A stretch of 64,000 nt of DNA from a virus, in IMG/VR virus record IMGVR_UViG_3300021404_000006, positions 54,923 to 118,922 of that record. One strand, given 5' to 3'. This document shows positions 7,116-16,229 of the stretch, in pieces. Positions within the stretch are counted from its first letter, which is position 1. Every line of letters starts with the position of its first letter. A program made the translations under genes and the position numbers. The notes beneath the pieces are model-generated. The model was given only the letters and a program-made list of their open reading frames with translations, made no database searches and was not told the origin of the DNA.

Positions 7116-7273
7116 ACAACGAAGTTAATACCTGCTGCCCCGTCTGCGGTACCTGGTTTTACCGTGCGCCTGGTTCACGGCAAAAGTACGACAAGCCGCT
7201 ATGCCGGAAAATAGGGTTGAACAAAGCTGCGCGAATCCGGCGAAAGAAGGCCAGTACACGCCGGCTCTCCTAA
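7112..7273 (+). CDS. Small basic zinc protein (53 aa)
   Basis: GTG start overlapping the RuvC stop. CCPVCGTWFYRAPGSRQKY, then LCRKIGLNKAARIRRKK: a Cys cluster followed by a highly basic tail, reminiscent of zinc-finger DNA or RNA binders. Function unknown. Confidence 0.65.
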   Translation: MNNEVNTCCPVCGTWFYRAPGSRQKYDKPLCRKIGLNKAARIRRKKASTRRLS

Positions 7274-7339
7274 TGACGACAACGGTCCTGTCTCGTAGAC
7301 TGAAGAAGATATCTATGTCTACAGCAAGGAGGCAGGCTG

Positions 7340-7975
7340 GTGGACCCGGCAACCATTTCGGCAGTCATCCTTGCAGTCGCTACGATTATAGGCTTGGTAG
7401 TCGCTTATATCCAGTGGCGCGAAAATCACAGCGACCGGATCAGCGGAAAGCTCAGTCATACGGTAAAGACTATTATCCAGCAGGAAAGCGAGCCTATTAA
7501 AGCCGCTGTCAGCGATCATTCGGTCAGGCTTACCCAGACGGGCGACAGGCTGAACAGGATCGAAGAACTGCTGAAGGATATTGCCCAGGATCAGCGCCAG
7601 TCTAATGACACTGTTACCAAGATGGGCGTAAAAGTAGACATGTACTGGGCTAGCCTGGAGGCACTGGCTATGAACTCAGCGAAGGGGCTGCACCAGCCTG
7701 ATCCCCGCCGTCAGCGCATTGACGACCTGCTAGAAGCGTTCATGGAAGGCGTGCTTACCGACAGCGAGCGCATTGAACTGAAGAAAATCCTGGTGCAGAT
7801 CCGCAATTACGAGCCAGAAGGCCCAGACCTTGAATTTCCCGTGTACCCTGGCGAGCATACCCTTGCTGCTATCCTCCTTAGTACAATAGATATGGTAGAT
7901 CCTGCTAGGATAGCATTGCTCGGACACGCTGCGCACAGGTCGGTTGCGCACAAGCTAAAAAGGGAGGGTAAGTAA
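7340..7975 (+). CDS. Membrane-anchored coiled-coil protein (211 aa)
   Basis: N-terminal transmembrane helix (ISAVILAVATIIGLVVAYI), then a coiled coil (~40-110, VRLTQTGDRLNRIEELLKDI) and a C-terminal helical domain. AAGGAGG lies 7 bp before GTG 7340. Begins a cluster of membrane proteins (7340-9159). Function unknown. Confidence 0.75.
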   Translation: MDPATISAVILAVATIIGLVVAYIQWRENHSDRISGKLSHTVKTIIQQESEPIKAAVSDHSVRLTQTGDRLNRIEELLKDIAQDQRQSNDTVTKMGVKVDMYWASLEALAMNSAKGLHQPDPRRQRIDDLLEAFMEGVLTDSERIELKKILVQIRNYEPEGPDLEFPVYPGEHTLAAILLSTIDMVDPARIALLGHAAHRSVAHKLKREGK

Positions 7976-8337
7976 TGAGTAATCCAGAAGCGAATTTCAT
8001 GCTTGCCGCTGAAAAGGCAATAGCCGATCTTCAGGATGAAGTTAAGAAAGGCCGTACTGCGGCGCGCAGGAAAACAGCATGGAATATAATTCTCAGCATC
8101 GTTGCCGCAGCTACCATCCTGCTCGGCCTTCAGCTCCACCAGCAGGCAGTTTCCTCGTGTCAGGCTGGCAATGACCGGGCAACGGGCACGATTGTGACGA
8201 TAGACAGGCTGACATTTCTTCTCGAAGGCCCGCATCCTAGTGCGAAGGTACAGAAAGCAGCCGCTGAGTACGAAGCTTACGTAGCCCAGCACAATGCCCC
8301 CCGAAACTGCACGCAGGCCTATCACATCATCCCGTAA
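7975..8337 (+). CDS. Single-pass membrane protein (120 aa)
   Basis: Overlaps the previous stop (TAATG). Cytoplasmic amphipathic N-terminus (residues 1-38), one transmembrane helix (NIILSIVAAATILLGLQL), then an exterior domain with two Cys residues (SCQAGNDRATG, APRNCTQ) that could form a disulphide. Function unknown. Confidence 0.72.
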   Translation: MSNPEANFMLAAEKAIADLQDEVKKGRTAARRKTAWNIILSIVAAATILLGLQLHQQAVSSCQAGNDRATGTIVTIDRLTFLLEGPHPSAKVQKAAAEYEAYVAQHNAPRNCTQAYHIIP

Positions 8338-8374
8338 ACCCGGCTGATAGAATTCCCAAGGGGAGGAGGTAAGC

Positions 8375-8707
8375 ATGGAGGAAAACAAGAACACTGACGG
8401 CACGGTGATGAGCAAGCTAAAGCCGATCGTGACCATGCTTACCGAAGCCCTGATCAAGGACTTCGCTCCTGCGTACCGTAAAGCAGAAGAAGCAGAACTG
8501 TGGATTCGCACGGCTGAGGACAACACAGAAGCCGTGGTTACCGCAGAACAGCTTCAGAAAGACGTGGAGACCTGGCTGCTGGGACTGGAAGCCGAAATGG
8601 AAAACGACTCTGACCGTCAGTACGCCAAGATGGTCACGAACATGATCCGCAAGAACCCCGGCTGGGTAAAGCTGCTAACCAACCGGGTTAAGCGCAGGAT
8701 CTCATGA
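8375..8707 (+). CDS. Hypothetical helical protein (110 aa)
   Basis: Strong ribosome-binding site (GGGGAGGAGG). All-helical composition (LTEALIKDFAPAYRKAEEAE; QLQKDVETWLLGLEAEME). Sits between two membrane protein genes. No recognised family. Confidence 0.7.
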   Translation: MEENKNTDGTVMSKLKPIVTMLTEALIKDFAPAYRKAEEAELWIRTAEDNTEAVVTAEQLQKDVETWLLGLEAEMENDSDRQYAKMVTNMIRKNPGWVKLLTNRVKRRIS

Positions 8708-9159
8708 GGGACCCGCTAAGGTACCACCGTGGTCACAAGGACAAGCACGGAACGTTCGGCAATGACACGTTCGGGCGGGTAGCGGAAAAGGTAGCCCGGT
8801 TCCTGGGCACCCCGAAGTTCATCGGCATCCAGACGGCCATCGTAATCTGCTGGATTATCCTCAATGTGACTGCCGTGGTGCATCACTGGGACCCGTACCC
8901 GTTCATCCTGCTCAACCTCACGTTTTCTACCCAGTCCGCTTACGCCGCGCCCATGATCCTGCTCGCGCAGACACGGCAGGCTGACCGCGACAAGGCCAGC
9001 GAGGAAGCAGACGCCCGCCACCGCGAGGAACTGGCCCTCAGCCAGAGCCAGCAGCTCAAGGTCAACCTGGACCTGACTACGGCCATCCACACCATGACCG
9101 AACAGCAGATGACAATCTTGAACATCATCGAAAGCCGGGGAATTAACCCCGGGGGTTAG
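8704..9159 (+). CDS. DUF1003 family membrane protein
   Basis: 151 aa with the DUF1003 pattern: a helix (FIGIQTAIVICWIILNV), DPYPFILLNLTFSTQSAYAAP and MILLAQTRQADRDK, then a charged coiled tail. DUF1003 proteins are two-helix membrane proteins of unknown role found in bacteria and some phages. ATGA overlap with the preceding gene. A role in membrane perturbation or exclusion is speculative. Confidence 0.85.
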   Translation: MRDPLRYHRGHKDKHGTFGNDTFGRVAEKVARFLGTPKFIGIQTAIVICWIILNVTAVVHHWDPYPFILLNLTFSTQSAYAAPMILLAQTRQADRDKASEEADARHREELALSQSQQLKVNLDLTTAIHTMTEQQMTILNIIESRGINPGG

Positions 9160-9173
9160 GCGTTCCAGCTAGC

Positions 9174-9923
9174 ATGACCAGCACAACGCACATCATCACC
9201 GTCATGAACCGGGCCTGGCAGGCCATCCAGCGCAACCATCCCGAAGTCCCGGCCGTGATGATCGTCACAGGCCGCCGCCGCCACAAGTCCGAGGGCAACA
9301 TCCGGGGCCAGCACTGCCGGGAGACCTGGCACGTGGACGGTCACGAAGGCCGTCAGGCAGAGGTGTGGGTGTCCGGCGAGCGGCTAGCCGAGGGTCCCGA
9401 GGCAGTAATGCAGACAATGCTCCACGAGGCCGCGCACGCGCTCGCCGTAGTCCGGGGACTGAAGGACACATCCAACAAGAACCGCTACCATAACAAGGTC
9501 TTCGTCAAGCTAGCCGAGGAACTAGGGCTGGAAGGCCCTGAGTCCTCGGGAGGCCCGGCGCTCGGCTACTCTGACTGCTCCATCACCAAGAGGACTGCCG
9601 AGGTCTACGACTACGAGATCAAGCAGCTGGGCGAGGCATGCAAGAACTTCGTCGCGGCGCGCGAGCAGGAAACTGCCGCTCCCCGGAAGGCATCGGTCAA
9701 GGCGTTCTGCCAGTGCCCCGAGGGAGAAAACGAGCTGACCTGGACCAAGAAGTTCAGCAAGAAGCTACAGGACCACGGTGTTCCGCCTATCCTGTGCGGT
9801 ATCTGCCGACAGGCGTTCGTGCCTGAAGACGACCCGGAAGAGCCTGTCGATAGAAATGCCGTTCTAGTACACCTGCAAGAGAAAGCCTGCCTGCTCAAGC
9901 GGCTTACAGGAGAGGATCTGTAA
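9174..9923 (+). CDS. SprT-like zinc metalloprotein
   Basis: 249 aa. HEAAH at residues 84-88 followed by AHALAVVRGLKDTSNKNRYHNKVF fits the SprT/Spartan HExxH...H zinc site. A C-terminal pair, CQCPEG and CGICRQAF, forms the zinc ribbon usual in this family. Related proteins act on DNA-protein crosslinks, but the phage role and substrate are unknown. Confidence 0.82.
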   Translation: MTSTTHIITVMNRAWQAIQRNHPEVPAVMIVTGRRRHKSEGNIRGQHCRETWHVDGHEGRQAEVWVSGERLAEGPEAVMQTMLHEAAHALAVVRGLKDTSNKNRYHNKVFVKLAEELGLEGPESSGGPALGYSDCSITKRTAEVYDYEIKQLGEACKNFVAAREQETAAPRKASVKAFCQCPEGENELTWTKKFSKKLQDHGVPPILCGICRQAFVPEDDPEEPVDRNAVLVHLQEKACLLKRLTGEDL

Positions 9924-10142
9924 ATGGACCCCCGGCACTATCCCCACCCGCAGATACCTGGTCATATGATCGTCGTGGACCTGGACTCCCGCACCCCTCT
10001 GACCGAACTGGAAGCCGACGCCCTGAACAATGCAGTCGGGTACATGACGGACGCACGGCATAAGCTGACCGAGGATATCCGCAAAACAACTCAGCGCCTC
10101 GTGCTGTCCGGAGAGAAGATAAACGGACAGGTGAAAGAGTAA
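9924..10142 (+). CDS. Hypothetical protein (72 aa)
   Basis: Starts immediately after the SprT-like gene. MDPRHYPHPQIPGHMIVVDL, then an acidic helix. Its stop overlaps the next start (TAATG). No recognised domain. Confidence 0.65.
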   Translation: MDPRHYPHPQIPGHMIVVDLDSRTPLTELEADALNNAVGYMTDARHKLTEDIRKTTQRLVLSGEKINGQVKE

Positions 10143-10393
10143 TGGACCCGAAAGAAGTACTCATGCACTATCGCGCGGCACGGGCGGCCGGAGAGGAGAG
10201 TGCGTGCGGGAATAAGATTCGTCACGAGGAGGAGCGCAAGGCGGAACGGCACGCGCTCAATCTAAACCGGCGGCCGGCAGTACTGGCCGGAGAGAAGAAC
10301 CGTGTAGAGCCCTACCCGTGCCCGTTCTGTTTTTTCTGGCACGTCGGCCGGAAGATGACTACCGAAGAACGGGAAAAATATGGAGAAAAGTAA
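10142..10393 (+). CDS. Hypothetical basic protein with CPFC motif (83 aa)
   Basis: MDPKEVLMHYRAARAAGEES, a very basic middle, then YPCPFCFFWHVGRKM, a Cys-x2-Cys...His element often seen in phage proteins that read CPxCxxWHxG. Overlaps the previous gene by TAATG. Function unknown. Confidence 0.68.
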   Translation: MDPKEVLMHYRAARAAGEESACGNKIRHEEERKAERHALNLNRRPAVLAGEKNRVEPYPCPFCFFWHVGRKMTTEEREKYGEK

Positions 10394-10628
10394 GATCCAT
10401 CCTTCGCACAAGATGAGGGACAATGACTGGGGTGACGACCGGCACTGCATGGAAACCTGCGAAGGGTGCAGCTATTCCCACTGCTATGTGTGCAGGACCG
10501 GCGACGGCATAGACGATGATGAACTTCAGGTACCGTGCATCGGCTTCCCCTGGTACGAGGGCGTGTGGAAAGCTGCCGCCCTGATCGGCAGGAAGTCCGG
10601 CACAGGCTGGCCGAAGAAACCCGCCTAG
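10380..10628 (+). CDS. Hypothetical Cys-rich protein (82 aa)
   Basis: MEKSKIHPSHKMRDNDWGDD, then CMETCEGCSYSHCYVC, a dense Cys cluster probably binding zinc. Overlaps the preceding gene by 14 bases. Function unknown. Confidence 0.65.
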   Translation: MEKSKIHPSHKMRDNDWGDDRHCMETCEGCSYSHCYVCRTGDGIDDDELQVPCIGFPWYEGVWKAAALIGRKSGTGWPKKPA

Positions 10629-10643
10629 CGTACGCTCCGGTTT

Positions 10644-11186
10644 ATGAGGAACAATCATAAATGGACGTTCAGTACTCTCCAGGCATTCATTGAGCAGCGA
10701 ATAGACAACCTGGAGAAGATGCTAAACGAGCGCTACCAGACGCAGACAAAGGCAACCGACGCGGCATTCGTAGCCCAGCAGACCGCTATGAAAACTGCGT
10801 TCGACGCGGCCGACAAGGCTGTACAGGCTGCCCTGGCTGCGGCAAAGGAAGCAGCGGCAAAGGCAGAGGCGGCGGCTAAGGACAGGTTTGCTGCGGTGAA
10901 CGAATTCCGTGGCCAGCTATCCGACCAGGCCGCCACCCTTGTCAGCCGCACCGAGCACAATGCTCAGCTACAGGCGCTAGCCGACAAGATTGATGTTCTC
11001 GGAGCACGCCTTAACGCCCTGGAACTACGGCTTACTTCGCGCCTTGACCTGGGCCAGGGGCACGATGAGGGTAGCTCCCACCAGACCGATAGCCGCCAGC
11101 GGTCCATGGCTCTGGCCGGCCAGTGGATCGCCCTCGCGGTTATCGCTATCGGTCTGGTAGTCACTATCCTCGTAGCAGTCCTCTAA
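10644..11186 (+). CDS. Coiled-coil tail-anchored membrane protein (180 aa)
   Basis: A long Ala/Lys-rich helix (residues ~55-85, AAAKEAAAKAEAAAK) inside a coiled coil, a polar linker, then one C-terminal transmembrane helix (WIALAVIAIGLVVTILVAVL). Tail-anchored topology suggests assembly on the membrane, for example near lysis or replication complexes. Last gene of the plus-strand block; convergent with the GH27 gene with no clear terminator between. Confidence 0.75.
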   Translation: MRNNHKWTFSTLQAFIEQRIDNLEKMLNERYQTQTKATDAAFVAQQTAMKTAFDAADKAVQAALAAAKEAAAKAEAAAKDRFAAVNEFRGQLSDQAATLVSRTEHNAQLQALADKIDVLGARLNALELRLTSRLDLGQGHDEGSSHQTDSRQRSMALAGQWIALAVIAIGLVVTILVAVL

Positions 11187-11217
11187 CTACCTAAAGAACT
11201 ACCCAAACTACCTAAAA

Positions 11218-12342
11218 CTAGACAGGATTGATCTGAAGCAGCCGGGTCTGGGACGCGGACAAGTTGATGCTCGCCGCTGAGAACGCCCCTCCCGTAGTCC
11301 CTGCCCACACGTCCGTAGCCGTGGCGGTCGGGGTGCTGATGTTGAGCTGGTCCAGGGTGAACAGCGCCGACGCGGCCCCCGAGCCCATGTTCACGAAGCA
11401 GACGGCCTGCCCGCCGAGCGGATCGGGCTTCACGAGAGCCTGGATGTTTCCCACCGTTACGGAGTAACCGCACTGCTGGCCGCTCTGGTCGATCGCAATG
11501 AGGTGCTGGTTGGACAGGTCGGCTACCGCAGCGGCGGGCAGCGCGGTCAGGTCAGCCGAGATAAGCAGCGGGCTTGCCTCCATCGCCCACACCGCGAGCT
11601 GGTTCCGGAGATCCTGGACGGTCCACCCGCTGATGCCGGGATAGCCGGGCGCAACCATGTCCAGGTCGTTCCAGTGCCCCGGACCCGCGTACCCGTGCAG
11701 GTGCAGGTCGGCGGCGAGCGCGCTCTGCATGGCCGGGTAGGCGTTCGCCTGGGTCAGCGGGTACTCGTCAGGGGCGACGCGCCACATGTTCGCGAAGCCG
11801 GCTGAGTCCTGCACGGTCTTCAGGAAGCCTGTCTTTCCCATCTGGTAGACCGGAAGCTCCTGCGAGTACACGACTGACGGGTTGAAGTCCCGAAGCGCCT
11901 GGCCGAAGAGCCGGTAGTCCTCCGTCAGCGTGTCCTGGTTGGTGTAGGACGGCAGTCCCCCGCACAGGTCCACTTTCACCAGGTCGATGCCCCAGTTAGC
12001 GAAGGTCTGCGCGTCAAGGGCGTAGTGGCCGCCGCTGCCGGTGAGATGCTGGCAGGTCTGGGTGCCGATCGACGTGTAGATGCCCATCTTCAGCCCGAGC
12101 CCGTGGAGCTGGGCAGCGAGCCAGGGCATGCCGCTGGGGAACTTGGCCGGGTCGGGCTGGAGGGTGCCGTCCGCTGCGCGTGCCGCGCTGGCCCACCCGT
12201 CGTCCAGGTTGAAGTACGTGTAGCCGGCAGCAGACAGGCCGCTGCTTACGAGAGCCTGAGCCTGGGTGAGGACAAGCTGCTCGCTGATCGCGGCGCGGAA
12301 GGCATACCAGGTGTTGAAGCCCATAACAGGAAGATTAGTCAC
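11218..12342 (-). CDS. GH27-family alpha-galactosidase-like glycosidase
   Basis: 374 aa. Starts MGFNTWYAF-like, then GYTYFNLDDGWAS, FPSGMPWLAAQLHGLGLKMGIY, LVKVDLCGG (nucleophile Asp) and GPGHWNDLDMV (acid/base Asp), the defining GH27 barrel motifs, with a C-terminal beta domain. GH27 enzymes remove terminal alpha-galactose or N-acetylgalactosamine. No signal peptide is visible, so it may be a virion-associated decapsulating enzyme or be released at lysis. It lies downstream of nrdJ on the same strand. Confidence 0.88.
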   Translation of the reverse strand: MTNLPVMGFNTWYAFRAAISEQLVLTQAQALVSSGLSAAGYTYFNLDDGWASAARAADGTLQPDPAKFPSGMPWLAAQLHGLGLKMGIYTSIGTQTCQHLTGSGGHYALDAQTFANWGIDLVKVDLCGGLPSYTNQDTLTEDYRLFGQALRDFNPSVVYSQELPVYQMGKTGFLKTVQDSAGFANMWRVAPDEYPLTQANAYPAMQSALAADLHLHGYAGPGHWNDLDMVAPGYPGISGWTVQDLRNQLAVWAMEASPLLISADLTALPAAAVADLSNQHLIAIDQSGQQCGYSVTVGNIQALVKPDPLGGQAVCFVNMGSGAASALFTLDQLNISTPTATATDVWAGTTGGAFSAASINLSASQTRLLQINPV

Positions 12343-12359
12343 GTTCTCACCTTACAGGA

Positions 12360-14453
12360 TTACCTAATCGGGCAGGCACCTGAGGAACATTCCTCGTTGG
12401 TGCCGTCTTCGATCGCGGTGGCTACCGCTGCCTCGTACTGCTCGCGGGTAATGCGAGTGTACGGGGCCTGTGGCCTGCTTGCATCCACCATGATTGTCGT
12501 TCCCTTCAGGTAAGGCAGGTAAGCCGCCAGGATGCTGTACAGCTCCGGCTCGGACATGCTGCCCTCGGGAATGTTTACCGTGTAGCTGACCGCGTTGTCT
12601 GCCCAGCATTCCTGATAAACCCTCTGGACGTTAAGCATGTCCGAGACAGACAGGTCTTCCGTGCTCTCCACCACGTCATCAGGAAATCCGAGCGACCGCA
12701 CCTGGCTGAGCAGGATGTCCTCGGTAGGGTAAACGACTACGGCAGTCATTCCCGACATGTCATATACGTCGTCTTCCACCGTGAATCCCTTGCTCATTGC
12801 TTCCATCACGGTCTGGAACTGGGCGTCGTCGCGCTTGGAAAAACGAACGCGGCGCTCGAAGTACCTGGCGTAGATCGGGTGGATGCCCTCAGAGACCCCT
12901 GGGAGCTTCGCTACGGACCCTGTAGGGGCGACGGTGGTCACCTTTACCGGCTCGGGGATACGGAGCTTGAAGGCGTACTCACGGGCCTCCTGGCGCACCT
13001 TGACGTACAGCTCCCTGAGTTCCTTCGGAGCGTAGGCCGGAATGTCACTGTACCTGACGCCGCGCTTGGCCCAGTATCCCTGCACGCCGAGGTGGCCTAG
13101 TCCGATCCTGCGGTTCCTGGCGAGCTTGGCCCGCTGGCCGTCGTCATTCACGTCGCCGTAGGTGGCACGGATGAGAAAACGGGTCATCAGCCGGTGGGCC
13201 TCAAACATTTCCTCCCGCGTTTTATCCCAGAAATAGTCCATGTTGACGTGGCCGAGGTTGCAGTTCTCCCATGCTTCCAGCGGGATTTCGCCGCACGGGT
13301 TGGTCGCTATTATTTCCCCGATTTCACCTTTCTGGCTAAGCGAGGAATTCCAGTAGCCCGGCTCGCCATTAGCCAGCATTCCCTTGACAACCATGGCGTG
13401 AACCGCATGCGCCTGATACTGCATAGAATTCGTAGTACTGCCCGGTCCCTTCAAGGACGCGAGGAACTCATCGTCTATTTCTACGGAGATATTGGTGGTC
13501 CAGTGCAGCCCTGGAATCTTCTTGCACTCCAGGAAATTAAAAATATGAGGGTCGTCCCAGCGGACAATGGACATGCGCGCCGACCTGCGATTCCCCCCAG
13601 AGACAACACATTCTGCTATCGCGTGCTCGATCTCCATGGCATCTAGTGGCGTGAACTCGCGCTTGTCGAACGACCTGTTGAGAATCGTCGCTACTTCCAG
13701 CAGCATGCGCGCGAGAGGAGCAGGACCGCTGGCAGTACCCCCGAAGGTAAGTAGCGGAGACCCGCTCGGACGGACCCCGGACACGTCGTAGATCACGTCA
13801 CTGCTGCCTGCAACACACGACTCTTCTTTTCCGTAAAAGGTATCGATGAGATCGCACAGGGCGTCTGCCCAGCCTTCACGGCTGTCCTCTACCTCAAGGT
13901 CGGGGTAGCTCTCAGCGATGAACTTGTCACTCAGATATGGGTGAAGCTCGGCCATGTCCGCGTGCGCTGAATCGCAGATGACATGCGGCTGGACCTGGCA
14001 GACAGGAGCACCGTACCTGCCGGTGTACCTGCCGGAGTAGTTGGAGCCGACGCCGCCGCCTTCCATCAGCCGCAGGAAACTGAAACGGAAATGGTCGGAG
14101 AGCGAATTGCCCCAGCCGGCTACGTGACAGTTGAACAGGTGCTGGCGTTCCGATACTCCTGTAGCCCACAGGTGCCGTCCGGCCGGAATGATCGCAAACT
14201 GGTTCATGTAATGGCAGAGCCGGTTGTACTCGTCCCATACTTCGTCCGGCCAGGTCCAGTCTTTTTCCGGCTGCCCGTAGACAAGGGCCAGGTTGCCGCG
14301 TGCTACCCTTCGCACAGTCTCGGGCCAGGTTTCCCTGCTGCCGTCCTCCTTGTCCCTTGCGTACGTCCTGTTGTAGACAACTTCTCCGGTAGGACCAAAC
14401 GGTACAGCAGCAGACACAGGGGGCTCCTCGGTGGCTTCATCAGGGATGTACAT
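12360..14453 (-). CDS. nrdJ: Class II (B12-dependent) ribonucleotide reductase
   Basis: 697 aa from the ATG at 14453; the upstream extension is unlikely. FNCHVAGWGNS near residue 108 and NPCGEI near 385 carry the active-site and thiyl-radical cysteines; ECSSGACPIR at the C-terminus is the shuttle Cys pair. The layout fits the monomeric adenosylcobalamin-dependent ribonucleoside-triphosphate reductase group. It reduces NTPs to dNTPs and complements ThyX. The terminator at 14515-14548 lies upstream, separating it from the Ro gene. Confidence 0.93.
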   Translation of the reverse strand: MYIPDEATEEPPVSAAVPFGPTGEVVYNRTYARDKEDGSRETWPETVRRVARGNLALVYGQPEKDWTWPDEVWDEYNRLCHYMNQFAIIPAGRHLWATGVSERQHLFNCHVAGWGNSLSDHFRFSFLRLMEGGGVGSNYSGRYTGRYGAPVCQVQPHVICDSAHADMAELHPYLSDKFIAESYPDLEVEDSREGWADALCDLIDTFYGKEESCVAGSSDVIYDVSGVRPSGSPLLTFGGTASGPAPLARMLLEVATILNRSFDKREFTPLDAMEIEHAIAECVVSGGNRRSARMSIVRWDDPHIFNFLECKKIPGLHWTTNISVEIDDEFLASLKGPGSTTNSMQYQAHAVHAMVVKGMLANGEPGYWNSSLSQKGEIGEIIATNPCGEIPLEAWENCNLGHVNMDYFWDKTREEMFEAHRLMTRFLIRATYGDVNDDGQRAKLARNRRIGLGHLGVQGYWAKRGVRYSDIPAYAPKELRELYVKVRQEAREYAFKLRIPEPVKVTTVAPTGSVAKLPGVSEGIHPIYARYFERRVRFSKRDDAQFQTVMEAMSKGFTVEDDVYDMSGMTAVVVYPTEDILLSQVRSLGFPDDVVESTEDLSVSDMLNVQRVYQECWADNAVSYTVNIPEGSMSEPELYSILAAYLPYLKGTTIMVDASRPQAPYTRITREQYEAAVATAIEDGTNEECSSGACPIR

Positions 14454-14514
14454 CCTATGATGCGCGGTCCTGGTACGGGCAGCTACCTCTTGTATTACCA
14501 GCCATAGAGTGCTA

Positions 14515-14548
14515 GCAACCCCCCGGCGACTGATCGCCAGGGGGTTGC
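14515..14548 (-). terminator. Hairpin terminator downstream of the Ro gene
   Basis: GCAACCCCC (14515-14523) pairs with GGGGGTTGC (14540-14548), with inner GGCGA/TCGCC pairing. It lies between the Ro stop (14563) and the nrdJ start (14453), so it probably ends Ro-Y RNA transcription. No long U-run. Confidence 0.7.
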
Positions 14549-14562
14549 CGCAGGTCAACAGT

Positions 14563-16194
14563 CTAGCTGAAGTCGCCCCGGGAGAACCCGGAAATGATAT
14601 TCGGGGTGTCCGCGTCGAAGCCGGCTACGTCCAGCATGCCGGAATCGGCCGGGTCAGCGATCGTGAAGCCCGTGGAGGTCATGCCCACCACGATCAGCTT
14701 CGCGTCGATCCCCGTCTTCTGCCGGTACTGGCGCAGGGACTCGAACGGGTGCACGCTGCCTGCGTACGTCTCGTTGTCGGTGGAGACGATGAACGTGTCG
14801 TACTCAGCCTTGTTCTGGAGAGCCCAGCGCATCGGCAGGGAGCAGTCCGTACGACCGAAGTTGATGCCCCGGATGGTGCTCAGGTTGTCGTCCAGGCGGC
14901 GGCGCGGCGAGACGGCCAGGTGACGGAACGTGTCAGCGAATCCCATGACCTCGTAGTCCGGCTCGGTTGCCATCGTGACCATGGCCATGGCCATCGCGCC
15001 TTCCGCGCAGCTGACTACGCCGCCCGGTGCAGCGCTGCGCATCGAACTGGACACGTCCATGCCGATCAGCGTGCGCATCCCGGCCGGCTCCACGGTCCCG
15101 AAGGACGTGTAGAACGACTGGTCCAGCGTGTCCGTGATCCGGGTGCTCGGCGTCCACGTGCTGTCGCCCTTGATGCTGTGCCCGAGAGCGTACGTCTTGA
15201 GGGCGTACAGGAGCTTGACCGGGTGAACACGGCCCTTGCGGAGCTTGTCTTCGTCGGTCAGCTGGTTGATGATCTTGTCCAGCGTCGCGCCCTTGGTCAG
15301 GCCGAGGTTCGTCAGCCGGGGGAGCTGGCGGATCAGGGCGGTGATGGGCATCCCCTGGTCGATCAGCGCCTCCCAGGTTTCCGGGTAGGTCAGCGCGATG
15401 TCGGGCAGGGCCTCCCACGGCAGGCCGGGGAACTCGCGGATCACGTCGGCGTAAACGCTCTTCTTCGCAGCGGGCATCTTGGCGAGGCCCTGCACGATGT
15501 AGAACGGGTGCGCCCACTCAGGGAACACGGGGATACCGTCGCCGCCACGGAACACACTGCCGTCTCGGCCGCAGGCCCAGTCGAACAGGGCGCGCTTGTC
15601 TGTGTCCGTGGTCTTCGGGTGAACCGTGCGGAGCACGTCGCGGTGCGTCCAGTCCTGGCGCTGGCGGTACTTGATCATCTGGTACGACAGGTCACGGGTG
15701 TTCTTGTTCAGGTACCAGCTTGCCACGGCCTTCTTGACCGACCGGCCCCAGCCGCGAAGGTGCTCGGCGTATTCAACGAAGATGAACAGGTGCGTGCCGG
15801 TGCGAACGATGTCGTTGAACACTGTTCGCGCGTAACGCTTGTCGTTGTCCGACCCGAACGCGAACACAGCCGCGAGCGCGAACAGCGCGGGGTTCTGGCG
15901 CGGCGCACGGCCGGCTACGGAGATGTCCCTGATCAGCGTAACCAGGCGAGCGCCGTTGTTCTTGGCGAAGTCGATAACGAACGCCGCGTTCTGCCGGGTG
16001 TACTCCTGCTCCTTCTGGTAGTACGTGCCGCCGTCCGTGCCGAGGGTGAGGAACCGCTTCATCCGGTCTTCCCCTGCGACCTCGAACACGTAGCCGCCCG
16101 CGTTGTTCTGAACCTGGTCATCGCGGCCGAAAACCTTCTCCGTCTGGGGCGTGACCGTATTCCTCGTGCGGATGCCGGAGAGTGCGTCGTTCAT
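14563..16194 (-). CDS. rsr: Ro60-like TROVE-domain RNA-binding protein (Rsr)
   Basis: 543 aa. The N-terminal two thirds is a TROVE HEAT-like ring (YVFEVAGEDRMKRFLTLGTD, FALAAVFAFG, LRGWGRSVKKAVASWYLNK). The C-terminal vWA domain has the MIDAS motif GMDVSSSM near residue 382, then VSTDNETYAGS. Ro proteins bind Y RNAs on the outer face and the 3' ends of misfolded RNA in the central cavity; in bacteria a Y RNA tethers Ro to an exoribonuclease. GAGGAG precedes ATG 16194. Four Y-RNA-like genes lie immediately upstream on the same strand, so RNA and protein are likely co-expressed. Confidence 0.95.
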   Translation of the reverse strand: MNDALSGIRTRNTVTPQTEKVFGRDDQVQNNAGGYVFEVAGEDRMKRFLTLGTDGGTYYQKEQEYTRQNAAFVIDFAKNNGARLVTLIRDISVAGRAPRQNPALFALAAVFAFGSDNDKRYARTVFNDIVRTGTHLFIFVEYAEHLRGWGRSVKKAVASWYLNKNTRDLSYQMIKYRQRQDWTHRDVLRTVHPKTTDTDKRALFDWACGRDGSVFRGGDGIPVFPEWAHPFYIVQGLAKMPAAKKSVYADVIREFPGLPWEALPDIALTYPETWEALIDQGMPITALIRQLPRLTNLGLTKGATLDKIINQLTDEDKLRKGRVHPVKLLYALKTYALGHSIKGDSTWTPSTRITDTLDQSFYTSFGTVEPAGMRTLIGMDVSSSMRSAAPGGVVSCAEGAMAMAMVTMATEPDYEVMGFADTFRHLAVSPRRRLDDNLSTIRGINFGRTDCSLPMRWALQNKAEYDTFIVSTDNETYAGSVHPFESLRQYRQKTGIDAKLIVVGMTSTGFTIADPADSGMLDVAGFDADTPNIISGFSRGDFS

Positions 16195-16229
16195 CTGTGT
16201 CTCCTCTTTCAATCTGGCCGGGCATAGGT

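Noticed and set aside
14509-16227. Long plus-strand open frame (572 codons)
   Set aside because: Exactly antisense to the Ro gene, with Arg/Val-rich low-complexity composition typical of antisense frames in GC-rich DNA.
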